Shown one piece after another: positions 1 through 6,416 of a stretch of DNA of 7,958 nucleotides. Every line of letters starts with the position of its first letter. Position 1 is the stretch's first letter. Both the position numbers and the translations under genes were made by a program. The notes beneath the pieces are model-generated. The model had not been told where the DNA came from. It made no database searches and saw only the letters and a list, made by a program, of their open reading frames with translations. Source of the stretch: Candidatus Sulfopaludibacter sp. SbA3 (GTDB lineage Bacteria > Acidobacteriota > Terriglobia > Bryobacterales > Bryobacteraceae). Location of the stretch: positions 1-7,958 of the forward strand of contig CAMDKT010000261.1 of assembly GCA_945900935.1 (NCBI GenBank), in the 5' to 3' direction.

Positions 1-171
1 GCCGCTCCCGACTTCGAGGGAACCCAGGAAGAATTGGAAGAACTTCTTCTTGAGGGCCTTAATTCCGGCACGGCTGTAGAGGCGGACGAAACCTTCTGGA
101 ATCGCTTGAAAGCGGAAACCGACGCGATGGCCGTGCAGCATCAGGCGCGGAAACCTATCCGTGAAAATTGA
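1..171 (+). CDS. ParD-like type II antitoxin, C-terminal part (5' end outside window)
   Basis: Frame 1 is open from the window edge and ends in TGA at 169-171, giving the last 56 residues of a protein. The tail is acidic and helical, with a stretch reading EELLLEGLNSG and then an FWNRLKAE segment. This matches the usual C-terminal, toxin-binding half of ParD/CC2985-type ribbon-helix-helix antitoxins; the DNA-binding N-terminus would lie upstream of the window. The gene overlaps the following ParE-family reading frame by 11 bases, the usual antitoxin-first arrangement with translational coupling. Known role of the family: it binds and neutralises the ParE toxin and represses its own promoter. 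The assignment rests on the short C-terminal pattern plus the neighbour, so the exact antitoxin family is uncertain. If the toxin is dead, this gene may be an orphan antitoxin. Confidence 0.6.
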   Translation, partial: AAPDFEGTQEELEELLLEGLNSGTAVEADETFWNRLKAETDAMAVQHQARKPIREN

Positions 172-484
172 AGTTTACCCTCGCGCCGAGGCCGACATCA
201 TCCGCCAGTTTCGATACTACCTCGTGGACCAAGATGCGCCCAACGTGGCGTTTCATTTTCGCGAGGCGGTGATCGAAAGCGTTGAGCAGCTTAAGCCTCA
301 TCCTAAGATGGGCACGCGGTTTCGGGGCTCGATTATGGGCCTTCGTTCCTAGCCGGTGAAAGGGTTCGAGCCGATTCGCATCTATTACGTTGAAGTTCCC
401 GGCTGTCTCCGCGTGGTTAGAGTTCTTCACGGCAAGCGCAACGTGCGGCGGATTTTAGGGCAGGGGAAAAAAGCTGAGGAATAG
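161..484 (+). pseudogene. ParE/RelE-superfamily toxin interrupted by an in-frame amber codon
   Basis: A GTG start at 161 lies inside the antitoxin gene. It begins MKIEVYPRAEADI, a typical ParE N-terminus, and runs 63 residues to ...FRGSIMGLRS before a TAG at 350-352. The same frame then continues for 43 codons, PVKGFEPIRIYYVEV...LRVVRVLHGKRNVRRIL, to a TAG at 482-484. Together the two parts make a complete ParE-family domain of about 107 codons, the normal length. The amber codon falls between RS and PVKGFE, where relatives often carry Trp, so TGG to TAG is the simplest explanation. There is no frame change and nothing is missing. The N-terminal piece alone lacks the C-terminal beta strands and the arginine-rich end, so it is unlikely to be toxic. 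Alternatives are a sequencing error or amber readthrough. Known family role: ribosome-dependent RNase or gyrase poison. Confidence 0.8.
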
Positions 485-567
485 GCCCGCGTATCGCCCG
501 TTCCGCTACAAGTTCCAGGGCCGCTGGTTCCGCTTGACGGACGTGCACGGGAATGTTGTGAAGCCGC

Positions 568-1623
568 TTATCGCGTAATGGCGCGCCGAAGAAACGGAAT
601 GAGCGCGTCGTTAACCAGTTGCGGACGTTCCTGCTGGATGTAGTGGCCCGCGCCCTCAATGATGAGGCTTCGTTCCAGGTTTGGCACCGTGACCGGCATC
701 GCCGCAAGCGGTGCTCTCCCGGTAGGCCCGCTGATGACGATATCCTCCGTGCCCGCAATAAACAGAGCGCGCTGGCGGATCACCGCGCCAGCCCATGGGG
801 CAAGCAACTCCCAATTGCGGTCGATGTTGCGGTACCAGTTCAATCCGCCGCGGAAGCCGGAGCGCTTGAAGTCCGCCGCCATGTAGTCGAGGTCGGCGTC
901 GGTGAGCCAAGCCAGCGGGCGATCAGGTTCCAGTGAATTTTCGAGGATACCCTTACCGGGCTGCAGGATGTGCGTGGACGGACGGTTGCGCGGAGCATCG
1001 CCCGAACCGGTATAGATCCTGCGGCGGAGCGACACTTTTGGGTCGCGATCATATTCGGCGTCAGCGGGTCCGACGTCCTGGTAGTAGAGCCAGTAGTGCG
1101 TATAGAGCCCCGCCTCGCGAAGCAGTCGCAGCGGCGGAGCGGGACCGCGCTGCCGGAAGGGCACGCTCATCGCGGCGACCGTTGGGAACACATCCGGCCT
1201 CAGCAACGCCGCGTGCCAGGCGACAGTGGCCCCCCAATCGTGGCCGACAATGATGGCCTGCTTCTCCCCCAGCGCGGCGACCAGACCCACCATGTCGCCT
1301 ACCAGATGCATGATGTTGTAGGAGGCGACTTCAGGCGGCGCGTCGGTCTGCCCGTAGCCCCGCATATCAGGCGCGACAACATGAAAGCCGGCATTGGCGA
1401 TCGGCGCGATCTGGTGACGCCACGAATACCAGCTTTCCGGAAAGCCGTGGACCAGCAGGACAAGCGGTCCCGAGCCTTGTTCGGCGATGTGCATGCCGAT
1501 GCCGTTGGTGTTGATCCGCCGGTGCTTCACATCTCGCAGTCCAGCGGGTTGGGCAACTGCCTGCGCGGCGCTGGCCGTCAAGCCGATTCCGGCGACCAGG
1601 CCGCGTCTTGAAAATGTCATCAT
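568..1623 (-). CDS. Exported epoxide-hydrolase-like alpha/beta hydrolase
   Basis: This 351-residue protein has the full alpha/beta-hydrolase layout of soluble epoxide hydrolases. The oxyanion loop is HGFPESW (59-65), followed by DMRGYGQTD (86-94). The nucleophile elbow is GHDWGA, with Asp129 where esterases have Ser, which points to epoxide hydrolase (or dehalogenase-like) chemistry. The acid is probably Asp294 and the base His327 in GAGH. Likely lid tyrosines are near Tyr181 and Tyr264 (NWYRN). The N-terminus, with SRRGLV at 5-10, a hydrophobic stretch and an Ala-rich end near residue 24, looks like a Tat signal, so it is probably exported folded. Two adjacent ATGs (1623 and 1620) are possible starts; the AGGA upstream is spaced 4 or 7 bases from them. 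The first ATG overlaps the TPR gene's stop as ATGA. It is the last gene of the operon. Substrate unknown. Confidence 0.88.
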   Translation of the reverse strand: MMTFSRRGLVAGIGLTASAAQAVAQPAGLRDVKHRRINTNGIGMHIAEQGSGPLVLLVHGFPESWYSWRHQIAPIANAGFHVVAPDMRGYGQTDAPPEVASYNIMHLVGDMVGLVAALGEKQAIIVGHDWGATVAWHAALLRPDVFPTVAAMSVPFRQRGPAPPLRLLREAGLYTHYWLYYQDVGPADAEYDRDPKVSLRRRIYTGSGDAPRNRPSTHILQPGKGILENSLEPDRPLAWLTDADLDYMAADFKRSGFRGGLNWYRNIDRNWELLAPWAGAVIRQRALFIAGTEDIVISGPTGRAPLAAMPVTVPNLERSLIIEGAGHYIQQERPQLVNDALIPFLRRAITR

Positions 1624-2948
1624 TTGATCCTAGCACCACCCGCCGATTCCAAATTCCTCCGAAAACTCTCATCCCCGGGAGCCAGCGCGCACGCCTTTTC
1701 GAAGTAGCCGATAGCCGCCGCGCGGTCGCCCTGCAGCAGTACCACCTCACCCAGCGCGTTCCAAACCGGCGCTTCCGACGGGTTCAGCCGCGCCGCCGCT
1801 TCCAGGCTCGCCTTCGCGTCGGGCAACCGGTTCGCGCCCTTCTCCACCAGGCCCAACAGGTAACGATACAGCCACGTTGCCGGACTCATGCCGATCGCCG
1901 CCTGCGCATACTCGCGCGCGGCATCGTAACGCCGCAAATCGTAATGCAATCCCGCCAAACGGAACAACAAAGTCGCGTCTGCCGGCATTAATTCCCGAGC
2001 CAATTCCAACCTCTGCGCGGCACCTTCCAGGTCTCCCGATTGCAGCAGCTCCCGTGCTTCATCCACCAGTTTTGCGGCCTGCCGCCGCGCCGCCGCGTCG
2101 TCCTTTTCCTTCTTCGCCAATTCGGAAAATCTGGCCAACGCAGCGCGTCGCTCCTCCGCCAGGCCAAGCCCGCCACACGCCCGCGCCAGTTGATAGAACA
2201 CCTGCGGCTCACTGGCTCCGCCGTGCTTCGCCGCCTGCTCCAACTCGCGCCGCGCCTCTTCAAACTGGCCCGCGCGATTCAGGGCCGATCCCAAAAGAAA
2301 GTGCGCCTCATAGGCATTCGGCCGGACCATCGCGGCCTTTCGCAGCAATGGCATCGCAGCGTCATGCTCGCCGGAACGCGCCAGCAAATTGCCCAGTCCG
2401 GTCAGCGCAGGAAAGTAATCCGCGCGAATCTCCAGCGCCTTCCGGAACTGCGCTTCCGCCCCGGCGCGATCCCCTCCCGCCGCGTAAACCGCGCCCAGAT
2501 CGGCCCGTGCGTCCGGGAGCCCGCGAGAAATCGCGACCAGCGTTTCGAGCAGCGGCAGCGCCTTCGTATGCAGCCCATTCTTGAGATAAAGGTTCGACGC
2601 CGATCGCAACGCCGTCACATTTTTCGCCTCCAGCGCGAGCACCCGCGCATAGGCCGCGATCGCCTCGCCGTCGTTCCGCCGTTCCTCATAAGTGCTCCCG
2701 AGCGCCAAATGGGCCGCCACAAGTTTTGGATCGCACTGCGCCGCCGCTTGAAACGCCAGCAGCGCTTCCGTTGGCTGGCGCAACCGGTAACGCGACAGGC
2801 CGATGTACAGCGTGTTCGCGCAATCAGGCTTCCGCGCGTTCGCGGCCTCAAAGAGCCGGATCGCCGCCGCATAATCCCCCCGGTCGAACGCCGCTTTCGG
2901 ATCCTGCCCAAACGCACCCAGCGCAAGCAGCCATACCGCCCGCTTCAT
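1620..2948 (-). CDS. Secreted tetratricopeptide-repeat protein
   Basis: The protein is 442 residues from the chosen ATG at 2948. A short signal-like start, MKRAVWLLALGAFG, is followed directly by repeats. About 11 to 12 TPR units fill the protein. Clear ones are near 44-75, 78-109, 112-143, 146-177, 180-211, 214-245, 326-356, 360-390 and 394-425, with the usual A-x-x-x-F/Y and terminal NP/DP-type positions. A Lys/Glu/Ala-rich helical linker at about 272-300 separates the two repeat blocks. TPR arrays are protein-binding scaffolds; no enzymatic domain is visible. The frame is open 34 codons further upstream, but that extension is charged and lies inside the preceding gene. The ATG at 2948 gives a signal peptide and an exact ATGA overlap with the upstream stop. 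Its place between the propellers and the hydrolase suggests a scaffold for those exported proteins, which is inference. Confidence 0.88.
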   Translation of the reverse strand: MKRAVWLLALGAFGQDPKAAFDRGDYAAAIRLFEAANARKPDCANTLYIGLSRYRLRQPTEALLAFQAAAQCDPKLVAAHLALGSTYEERRNDGEAIAAYARVLALEAKNVTALRSASNLYLKNGLHTKALPLLETLVAISRGLPDARADLGAVYAAGGDRAGAEAQFRKALEIRADYFPALTGLGNLLARSGEHDAAMPLLRKAAMVRPNAYEAHFLLGSALNRAGQFEEARRELEQAAKHGGASEPQVFYQLARACGGLGLAEERRAALARFSELAKKEKDDAAARRQAAKLVDEARELLQSGDLEGAAQRLELARELMPADATLLFRLAGLHYDLRRYDAAREYAQAAIGMSPATWLYRYLLGLVEKGANRLPDAKASLEAAARLNPSEAPVWNALGEVVLLQGDRAAAIGYFEKACALAPGDESFRRNLESAGGARIK

Positions 2949-4618
2949 TTGCGGTACGCCACGCTGGCCGTGACGCCTTTCCCCTGCGTAATCGTCAGAA
3001 TCCGCCCGCCCGTTAAAGCCCCCAGTTTCTCCACCGTTCCATCCGGCCAAGTCACTTCCACGCCATCGACCCCAACCGCCCCGCCCATCCCAAACTGCAG
3101 CCGGAAATCGCTCTGCGACATAAAAGTCGATCCCGACCGCACTTCCCCCGTCAACACGCGCTTCCCAACCGTCACACGCGCCACCGCCCCAATCGCGCTT
3201 CGGTTGCTCTTCCCCGTTCCGGCCAGCTTCAAAGTAATGGATTGTCCCGCCGCCGCCGTATTGCGCAACAGGCTGACCCGCTCGTTCATATTGCTGATCA
3301 GCAGATCGGCCCTTCCGTCGTTGTCGTAATCGCCGGTCGCCAACCCCCGCGCCGCGGTTTTCGCCATCACCGCCGGTCCCGCTTCATTCGAAACGTCGGT
3401 GAACTTCCCGGCGCCCCCATTGCGATAAAGGATCCGCCGCTGCCGGTATTCGCCCAGCTTCACGTCCGGATACACATGTCCGTTCACCATAAAAATATCG
3501 GGCCAGCCATCGTTGTCGTAATCCAGAAACGCTATCCCCCAGCCGAGAAACTGCGTGTACTTGCCCAGGCCCGCCACCGCCGTCGTCTCCGCGAAACTTC
3601 CGTCGCGATTGTTGCGATACAGGTTAGGAAGGTCGTCGGTGAAATTGGTCTTCACCAGGTCGGGCCAGCCGTCGCCATCATAGTCCGCCACCGCCGTGCC
3701 CATTCCCGCTTGCTCCCGTCCGTCCTCGCTTAACGCCGCCCCGCTCTCCAGCCCCGTTTCCTCGAAGGTCCCGTCCCGCTTGTTGCGAAAGAGAAGGCTC
3801 GCTTGCGAATCCACCGCCACGTAGATGTCCGGCCACCCGTCCCGGTCATAATCCAATGTCGAGACCGAAAGGCTGTATCGCGGCCCCGGCGCTTCAATGC
3901 CCGCTTTTTTCGAAACATCCGTGAATCGAGTCGCGCCCCCAGCCGACTCGTTACGCCACAGCCGGTTCAACCCGCCGGAGAGCCCCTGCGGCCCGCACAT
4001 CACCTTTTCCGACTTCCATTGGCACGGCTTCGGTCCATCGGGCCGCGGCGTGTTCTTCATATCGAAGTTCACGTAGTTGGCCACCATCAGGTCCAGCCGG
4101 CCGTCGCGGTCATAGTCCACGAACGCGCATCCAGTTCCCCAACGGCTCCCGATGCCGGGCATCGTAACGTCTTCAAACGTCCCGTCCCCGCGGTTGCGAT
4201 ACAACACGTCAGTACCCCAGTAGGTGACGTACAAATCGGTGAATCCGTCGTTGTCGATATCGCCCGCGCAGACTCCCTGGCCCCAACTCGATTTCGCCAC
4301 GCCCGCCGCTTTGCTCACGTCGGCAAATGTCCCGTCTCCCTTGTTTCGATAGAGCCGGTTCACCGGTTCCTGGCCGGCCGGAAATCCTTCGAGCTTCGAC
4401 GCCGTTACGCCGAAAATATCCAGCAGACCGTCGTTGTCGTAATCGAAAAAAGCCACTCCGGTCCCCAGCGTCTCCACAAGATAGTTTTTCCGGCGATCAT
4501 CGCCGCAGTAGAAAATATCCTTCAATCCGGCCTTCAGCGCCTCATCGACAAAGAAGGGGCTGGGAGCCGCCCCGTACAGGGCGAACACGAAGAAGGCGGT
4601 CTTTCTAAAATGACCCAT
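2945..4618 (-). CDS. CRTAC1-like FG-GAP/VCBS propeller protein with C-terminal ASPIC/UnbV domain
   Basis: The protein has 557 residues from the ATG at 4618, which is preceded by a purine-rich AAGGAAG/GGAAA stretch and gives a signal peptide (FRKTAFFVFALYGAA). Seven DxDxDGxxD calcium loops start at Asp59, 120, 168, 256, 312, 366 and 430, each in an FG-GAP/VCBS unit with RNxGDGTFxDV strands. This fits a seven-bladed beta propeller. An insertion at about 182-222 carries a Cys pair, Cys199 and Cys208 in the CGPQGL motif, typical of the CRTAC1 group and possibly a disulfide. An ASPIC/UnbV domain covers about 470-545, with NRSAIGA, SGSTFMSQ, FGMG and VTWPDGT. The family is extracellular and calcium-binding, with no known reaction. 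A start 20 codons upstream is possible but has no signal sequence. It overlaps the upstream propeller gene by 14 bases and the TPR gene by 4. Confidence 0.92.
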   Translation of the reverse strand: MGHFRKTAFFVFALYGAAPSPFFVDEALKAGLKDIFYCGDDRRKNYLVETLGTGVAFFDYDNDGLLDIFGVTASKLEGFPAGQEPVNRLYRNKGDGTFADVSKAAGVAKSSWGQGVCAGDIDNDGFTDLYVTYWGTDVLYRNRGDGTFEDVTMPGIGSRWGTGCAFVDYDRDGRLDLMVANYVNFDMKNTPRPDGPKPCQWKSEKVMCGPQGLSGGLNRLWRNESAGGATRFTDVSKKAGIEAPGPRYSLSVSTLDYDRDGWPDIYVAVDSQASLLFRNKRDGTFEETGLESGAALSEDGREQAGMGTAVADYDGDGWPDLVKTNFTDDLPNLYRNNRDGSFAETTAVAGLGKYTQFLGWGIAFLDYDNDGWPDIFMVNGHVYPDVKLGEYRQRRILYRNGGAGKFTDVSNEAGPAVMAKTAARGLATGDYDNDGRADLLISNMNERVSLLRNTAAAGQSITLKLAGTGKSNRSAIGAVARVTVGKRVLTGEVRSGSTFMSQSDFRLQFGMGGAVGVDGVEVTWPDGTVEKLGALTGGRILTITQGKGVTASVAYRK

Positions 4619-6011
4619 TTTCCGCTTCCTTGGCCTCGAAGATCTGGTTGGCCGCCACGTTGTTCCAGGTCTGGACAATCCCGCTGGGCCATCGGATTTC
4701 GATCCGCTTCACGACGCGGTCGCGACCCAGCCCAAAGTGGACGCGCTTGTCATGGGCCGAGAGATAACTGCCCGCCGTCGTGACGTAGCCGAACTGCTCG
4801 TGACCGGACTCGCCAATGATGTGAACCGAAGCGCCGATTCCGTCCCGGTTGCTCTTTTCGCCGATTGTGTTCACAAGCAGCCAGCCGTTGTCCGCCGCGG
4901 CGTTGCGGAACACGCGCGGCGCTCCAGTGCTGGACGACACGACGGCATCCACGGCGCCATCGCTGTTCAGGTCGCCAAACGCCGCGCCCCTGGCCGCCAT
5001 CGGGGCTTGAAATGGCGGAGCCGCCTGAGCGGAAACATCGATAAACTCCCCGCTTCGGTTCCGCATCAGCAGCGGCGTCTCGCGATAGCGAAGCCCCGGC
5101 TGCGTCCGTTCAATATTGTCCATCACGTGCCCTTGCGCGACAAAAATGCGGCCCCACCCGGAATGCATCCGCGGGATGGCCGCCACGCCGGCGGTGTACG
5201 AAAACAGCCCCTTCCCCTTGTGGAAGAGCCCATATCCCTGGTTCGCCGGCCCATTCACAAAGCCGTCGGACCGGCCATCGTTATCGTAGTCGGCGAGGTC
5301 GGCGCCCATGCCCGCAAAGACCTTTCCATCTTCGTCGTAGGCGATCCCCATCGGCAGCGCGGCCTCCTCAAATGTCCCGTTGCGGCGGTTCCGGAATAAC
5401 TGTTGCGGAAAGCTGTCGTTGGCCACCAGAATATCCGGCCAGCCATCCCGGTCGACGTCGTTGAATGCCACGCCCAGCCCCTTGCCCGGCGTCTTCGCGA
5501 TTCCAGACTGAACGCTGACATCTTCAAACCGGCAGCCGCCCCGATTGCTGTATAAAATGTTGGCGCCCAGACAGGTCACGTAAAGGTCGGGCCTCCCATC
5601 GTTGTCGCAATCGCCAACCGCGACGCCTTGCCCGTAGCCATGTCCCCGAACGCCGACTTTGTCCGAAATATAGGCAAACGTTCCATCGCCCTGATTCCGA
5701 TACAAGCGGTTCCAAAAGCGAGGTTCGGACTTGTCCGCCCGTACCCGCGATACCGAGCCGCGACCGTCAGGGAGCGGTCCTACCGGTCCATCCACCAGCG
5801 CGGCCCCATTCACAAAAAAGAGAGCGAGCCACCCATCCCCGTCGGCATCGATCATCGCCACGCCGCCGCCCATCGCCTCAATCAGGTATTTAGCGGGTGT
5901 TTTGCCGGCCTCGAAGACAAATCCAATTCGCGCTGACGCTGTCGCGTCCAAAAACGCCGATGGAGCGCTTGCCAGTACACCAAACAAGCCCAGCGCCAGA
6001 AAATATCGCAT
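4605..6011 (-). CDS. Shorter CRTAC1-like FG-GAP/UnbV propeller protein, first gene of the operon
   Basis: The protein has 468 residues and starts with a clear signal peptide, MRYFLALGLFGVLASAPSA. Calcium loops are at Asp55 (last Asp replaced by Ala63), Asp134, Asp185, Asp241 and Asp347. The UnbV domain covers about 386-458, with NRDGIGA, AGSYLSA, HFGLG and IRWPSG. Compared with the downstream paralogue it lacks the Cys-pair insertion and one whole calcium loop: GWG at 285-287 runs straight into IFVAQGHV, where the paralogue has about 12 more residues. It also carries a 20-residue extra segment at about 76-97 encoded by a palindromic repeat. The frame stays open through all of these changes, so the protein may still be made. 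No strong ribosome binding site is seen before the ATG. The two propeller genes are probably an old duplication that has diverged strongly. Function beyond calcium binding and secretion is unknown. Confidence 0.88.
   Translation of the reverse strand: MRYFLALGLFGVLASAPSAFLDATASARIGFVFEAGKTPAKYLIEAMGGGVAMIDADGDGWLALFFVNGAALVDGPVGPLPDGRGSVSRVRADKSEPRFWNRLYRNQGDGTFAYISDKVGVRGHGYGQGVAVGDCDNDGRPDLYVTCLGANILYSNRGGCRFEDVSVQSGIAKTPGKGLGVAFNDVDRDGWPDILVANDSFPQQLFRNRRNGTFEEAALPMGIAYDEDGKVFAGMGADLADYDNDGRSDGFVNGPANQGYGLFHKGKGLFSYTAGVAAIPRMHSGWGRIFVAQGHVMDNIERTQPGLRYRETPLLMRNRSGEFIDVSAQAAPPFQAPMAARGAAFGDLNSDGAVDAVVSSSTGAPRVFRNAAADNGWLLVNTIGEKSNRDGIGASVHIIGESGHEQFGYVTTAGSYLSAHDKRVHFGLGRDRVVKRIEIRWPSGIVQTWNNVAANQIFEAKEAENGSF
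5762..5779. repeat. Intragenic REP-like palindrome inside the first propeller gene
   Basis: GACCGTCAGGGAGCGGTC has 5-base inverted arms around an 8-base centre. On the coding strand it encodes the core of PLPDGRGSV (residues 79-87). From memory, this peptide recurs in unrelated Solibacter-type proteins, as expected of a dispersed palindromic repeat read in one frame. The segment is extra relative to the paralogous gene at the same place. Confidence 0.5.
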
Positions 6012-6020
6012 CTGGACCGA

Positions 6021-6029
6021 ATGATAGCA
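6021..6029 (-). promoter_or_regulatory. Possible extended -10 promoter of the four-gene operon
   Basis: On the minus strand TGCTATCAT gives a TGn extended motif and a 5-of-6 match to TATAAT, ending 9 bases before the ATG at 6011. No good -35 is seen 17 bases upstream. If used, transcription would begin almost at the start codon, giving a nearly leaderless mRNA, which fits the missing ribosome binding site. A short match of this kind can occur by chance. Confidence 0.3.
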
Positions 6030-6060
6030 CTGTCGAAAGTGCCGCTTCCTTCGCCTGAAT

Positions 6061-6087
6061 CAGCGCTCGCAGATCCAGCGCTCGCAG
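6061..6087. repeat. Two tandem copies of a 12-base repeat
   Basis: CAGCGCTCGCAG occurs at 6061-6072 and again at 6076-6087, a 15-base period. It lies between the operon start and the decayed antitoxin gene, about 50 to 76 bases upstream of the first propeller ATG. It could be a regulator site or simple slippage. Confidence 0.6.
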
Positions 6088-6181
6088 CCGTCGACCGTAC
6101 GCGTCAACTTCGACCGGCGCCGAGTGAGCGTCGGCATACCAGCGTGGCCAAAATTGACAGACTCCCAGGAGAACTTATTTT

Positions 6182-6416
6182 TCAAACCAGCTCGATTCGC
6201 AGATCACGGCCAACTGCGTGTGCCGCGCGCGTTAGGATTTGCAGCGTCACCGAAGCATTACCGGGATCGAGAAGCCTATCAAGAGCCGCACGCCGCTTGT
6301 CGGACTTGCCAAGCCAGCGGCTCTTTCAGCGCGACTGCGCGGGTTTCTTCCAGGACGCCTTCCTCTTTCAAAAAGTCGTCCAGTGACGAGCCGATATGCT
6401 TGTTGCGCTTCTTCCT
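6182..6416 (-). pseudogene. Decayed HigA-type antitoxin
   Basis: On the minus strand, codons from 6416 read KKRNKHIGSSLDDFLKEEG and then VLEETRAVALKEPLAWQVRQA. This is the N-terminal half of the HigA-like antitoxins that pair with Gp49/HigB toxins. The frame stops at TGA 6279-6281. In another frame the sequence continues KRRAALDRLLDPGNASVTL, ILTRAAHAVGRDLRIELV, to TGA at 6182-6184, which is the family's C-terminal half. About 15 to 20 residues of the helix-turn-helix are missing at the junction, with a frame change, so DNA binding should be lost. The start codon is also gone: AGG stands at 6414-6416 where ATG is expected, 7 bases after a perfect GGAGG. No other start is available in frame. 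Family role: neutralises HigB and represses the operon. Recognition is by pattern memory, but both halves match well. Confidence 0.8.

Noticed and set aside
485..567. Terminator between the toxin and the operon end
   Set aside because: A T run is readable on the minus strand near 467-472, but no stem pairs ahead of it.
970..1611. Plus-strand frame of 213 codons
   Set aside because: It lies wholly antisense to the hydrolase gene, whose catalytic motifs are intact; composition is non-protein-like.
2040..3329. Long open frame of 429 codons on the plus strand
   Set aside because: It is antisense to the TPR and propeller genes, is rich in Arg, Pro and Gln as expected from GC-rich opposite-strand reading, and matches no family.
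3302..4455. Regularly spaced similar segments resembling a repeat array
   Set aside because: They are the coding repeats of the FG-GAP/VCBS calcium loops, not CRISPR or DNA-level satellites.
3803..4783. Long open frame on the plus strand, 326 codons
   Set aside because: It is the complement of the DxDxDG repeats, which produces recurring Val/Ile-rich peptides; no start signal or domain.
6033..6049. GGCAC...TGC pattern as a sigma-54 promoter
   Set aside because: The GG-to-GC distance is 15 bases where sigma-54 promoters need 12.
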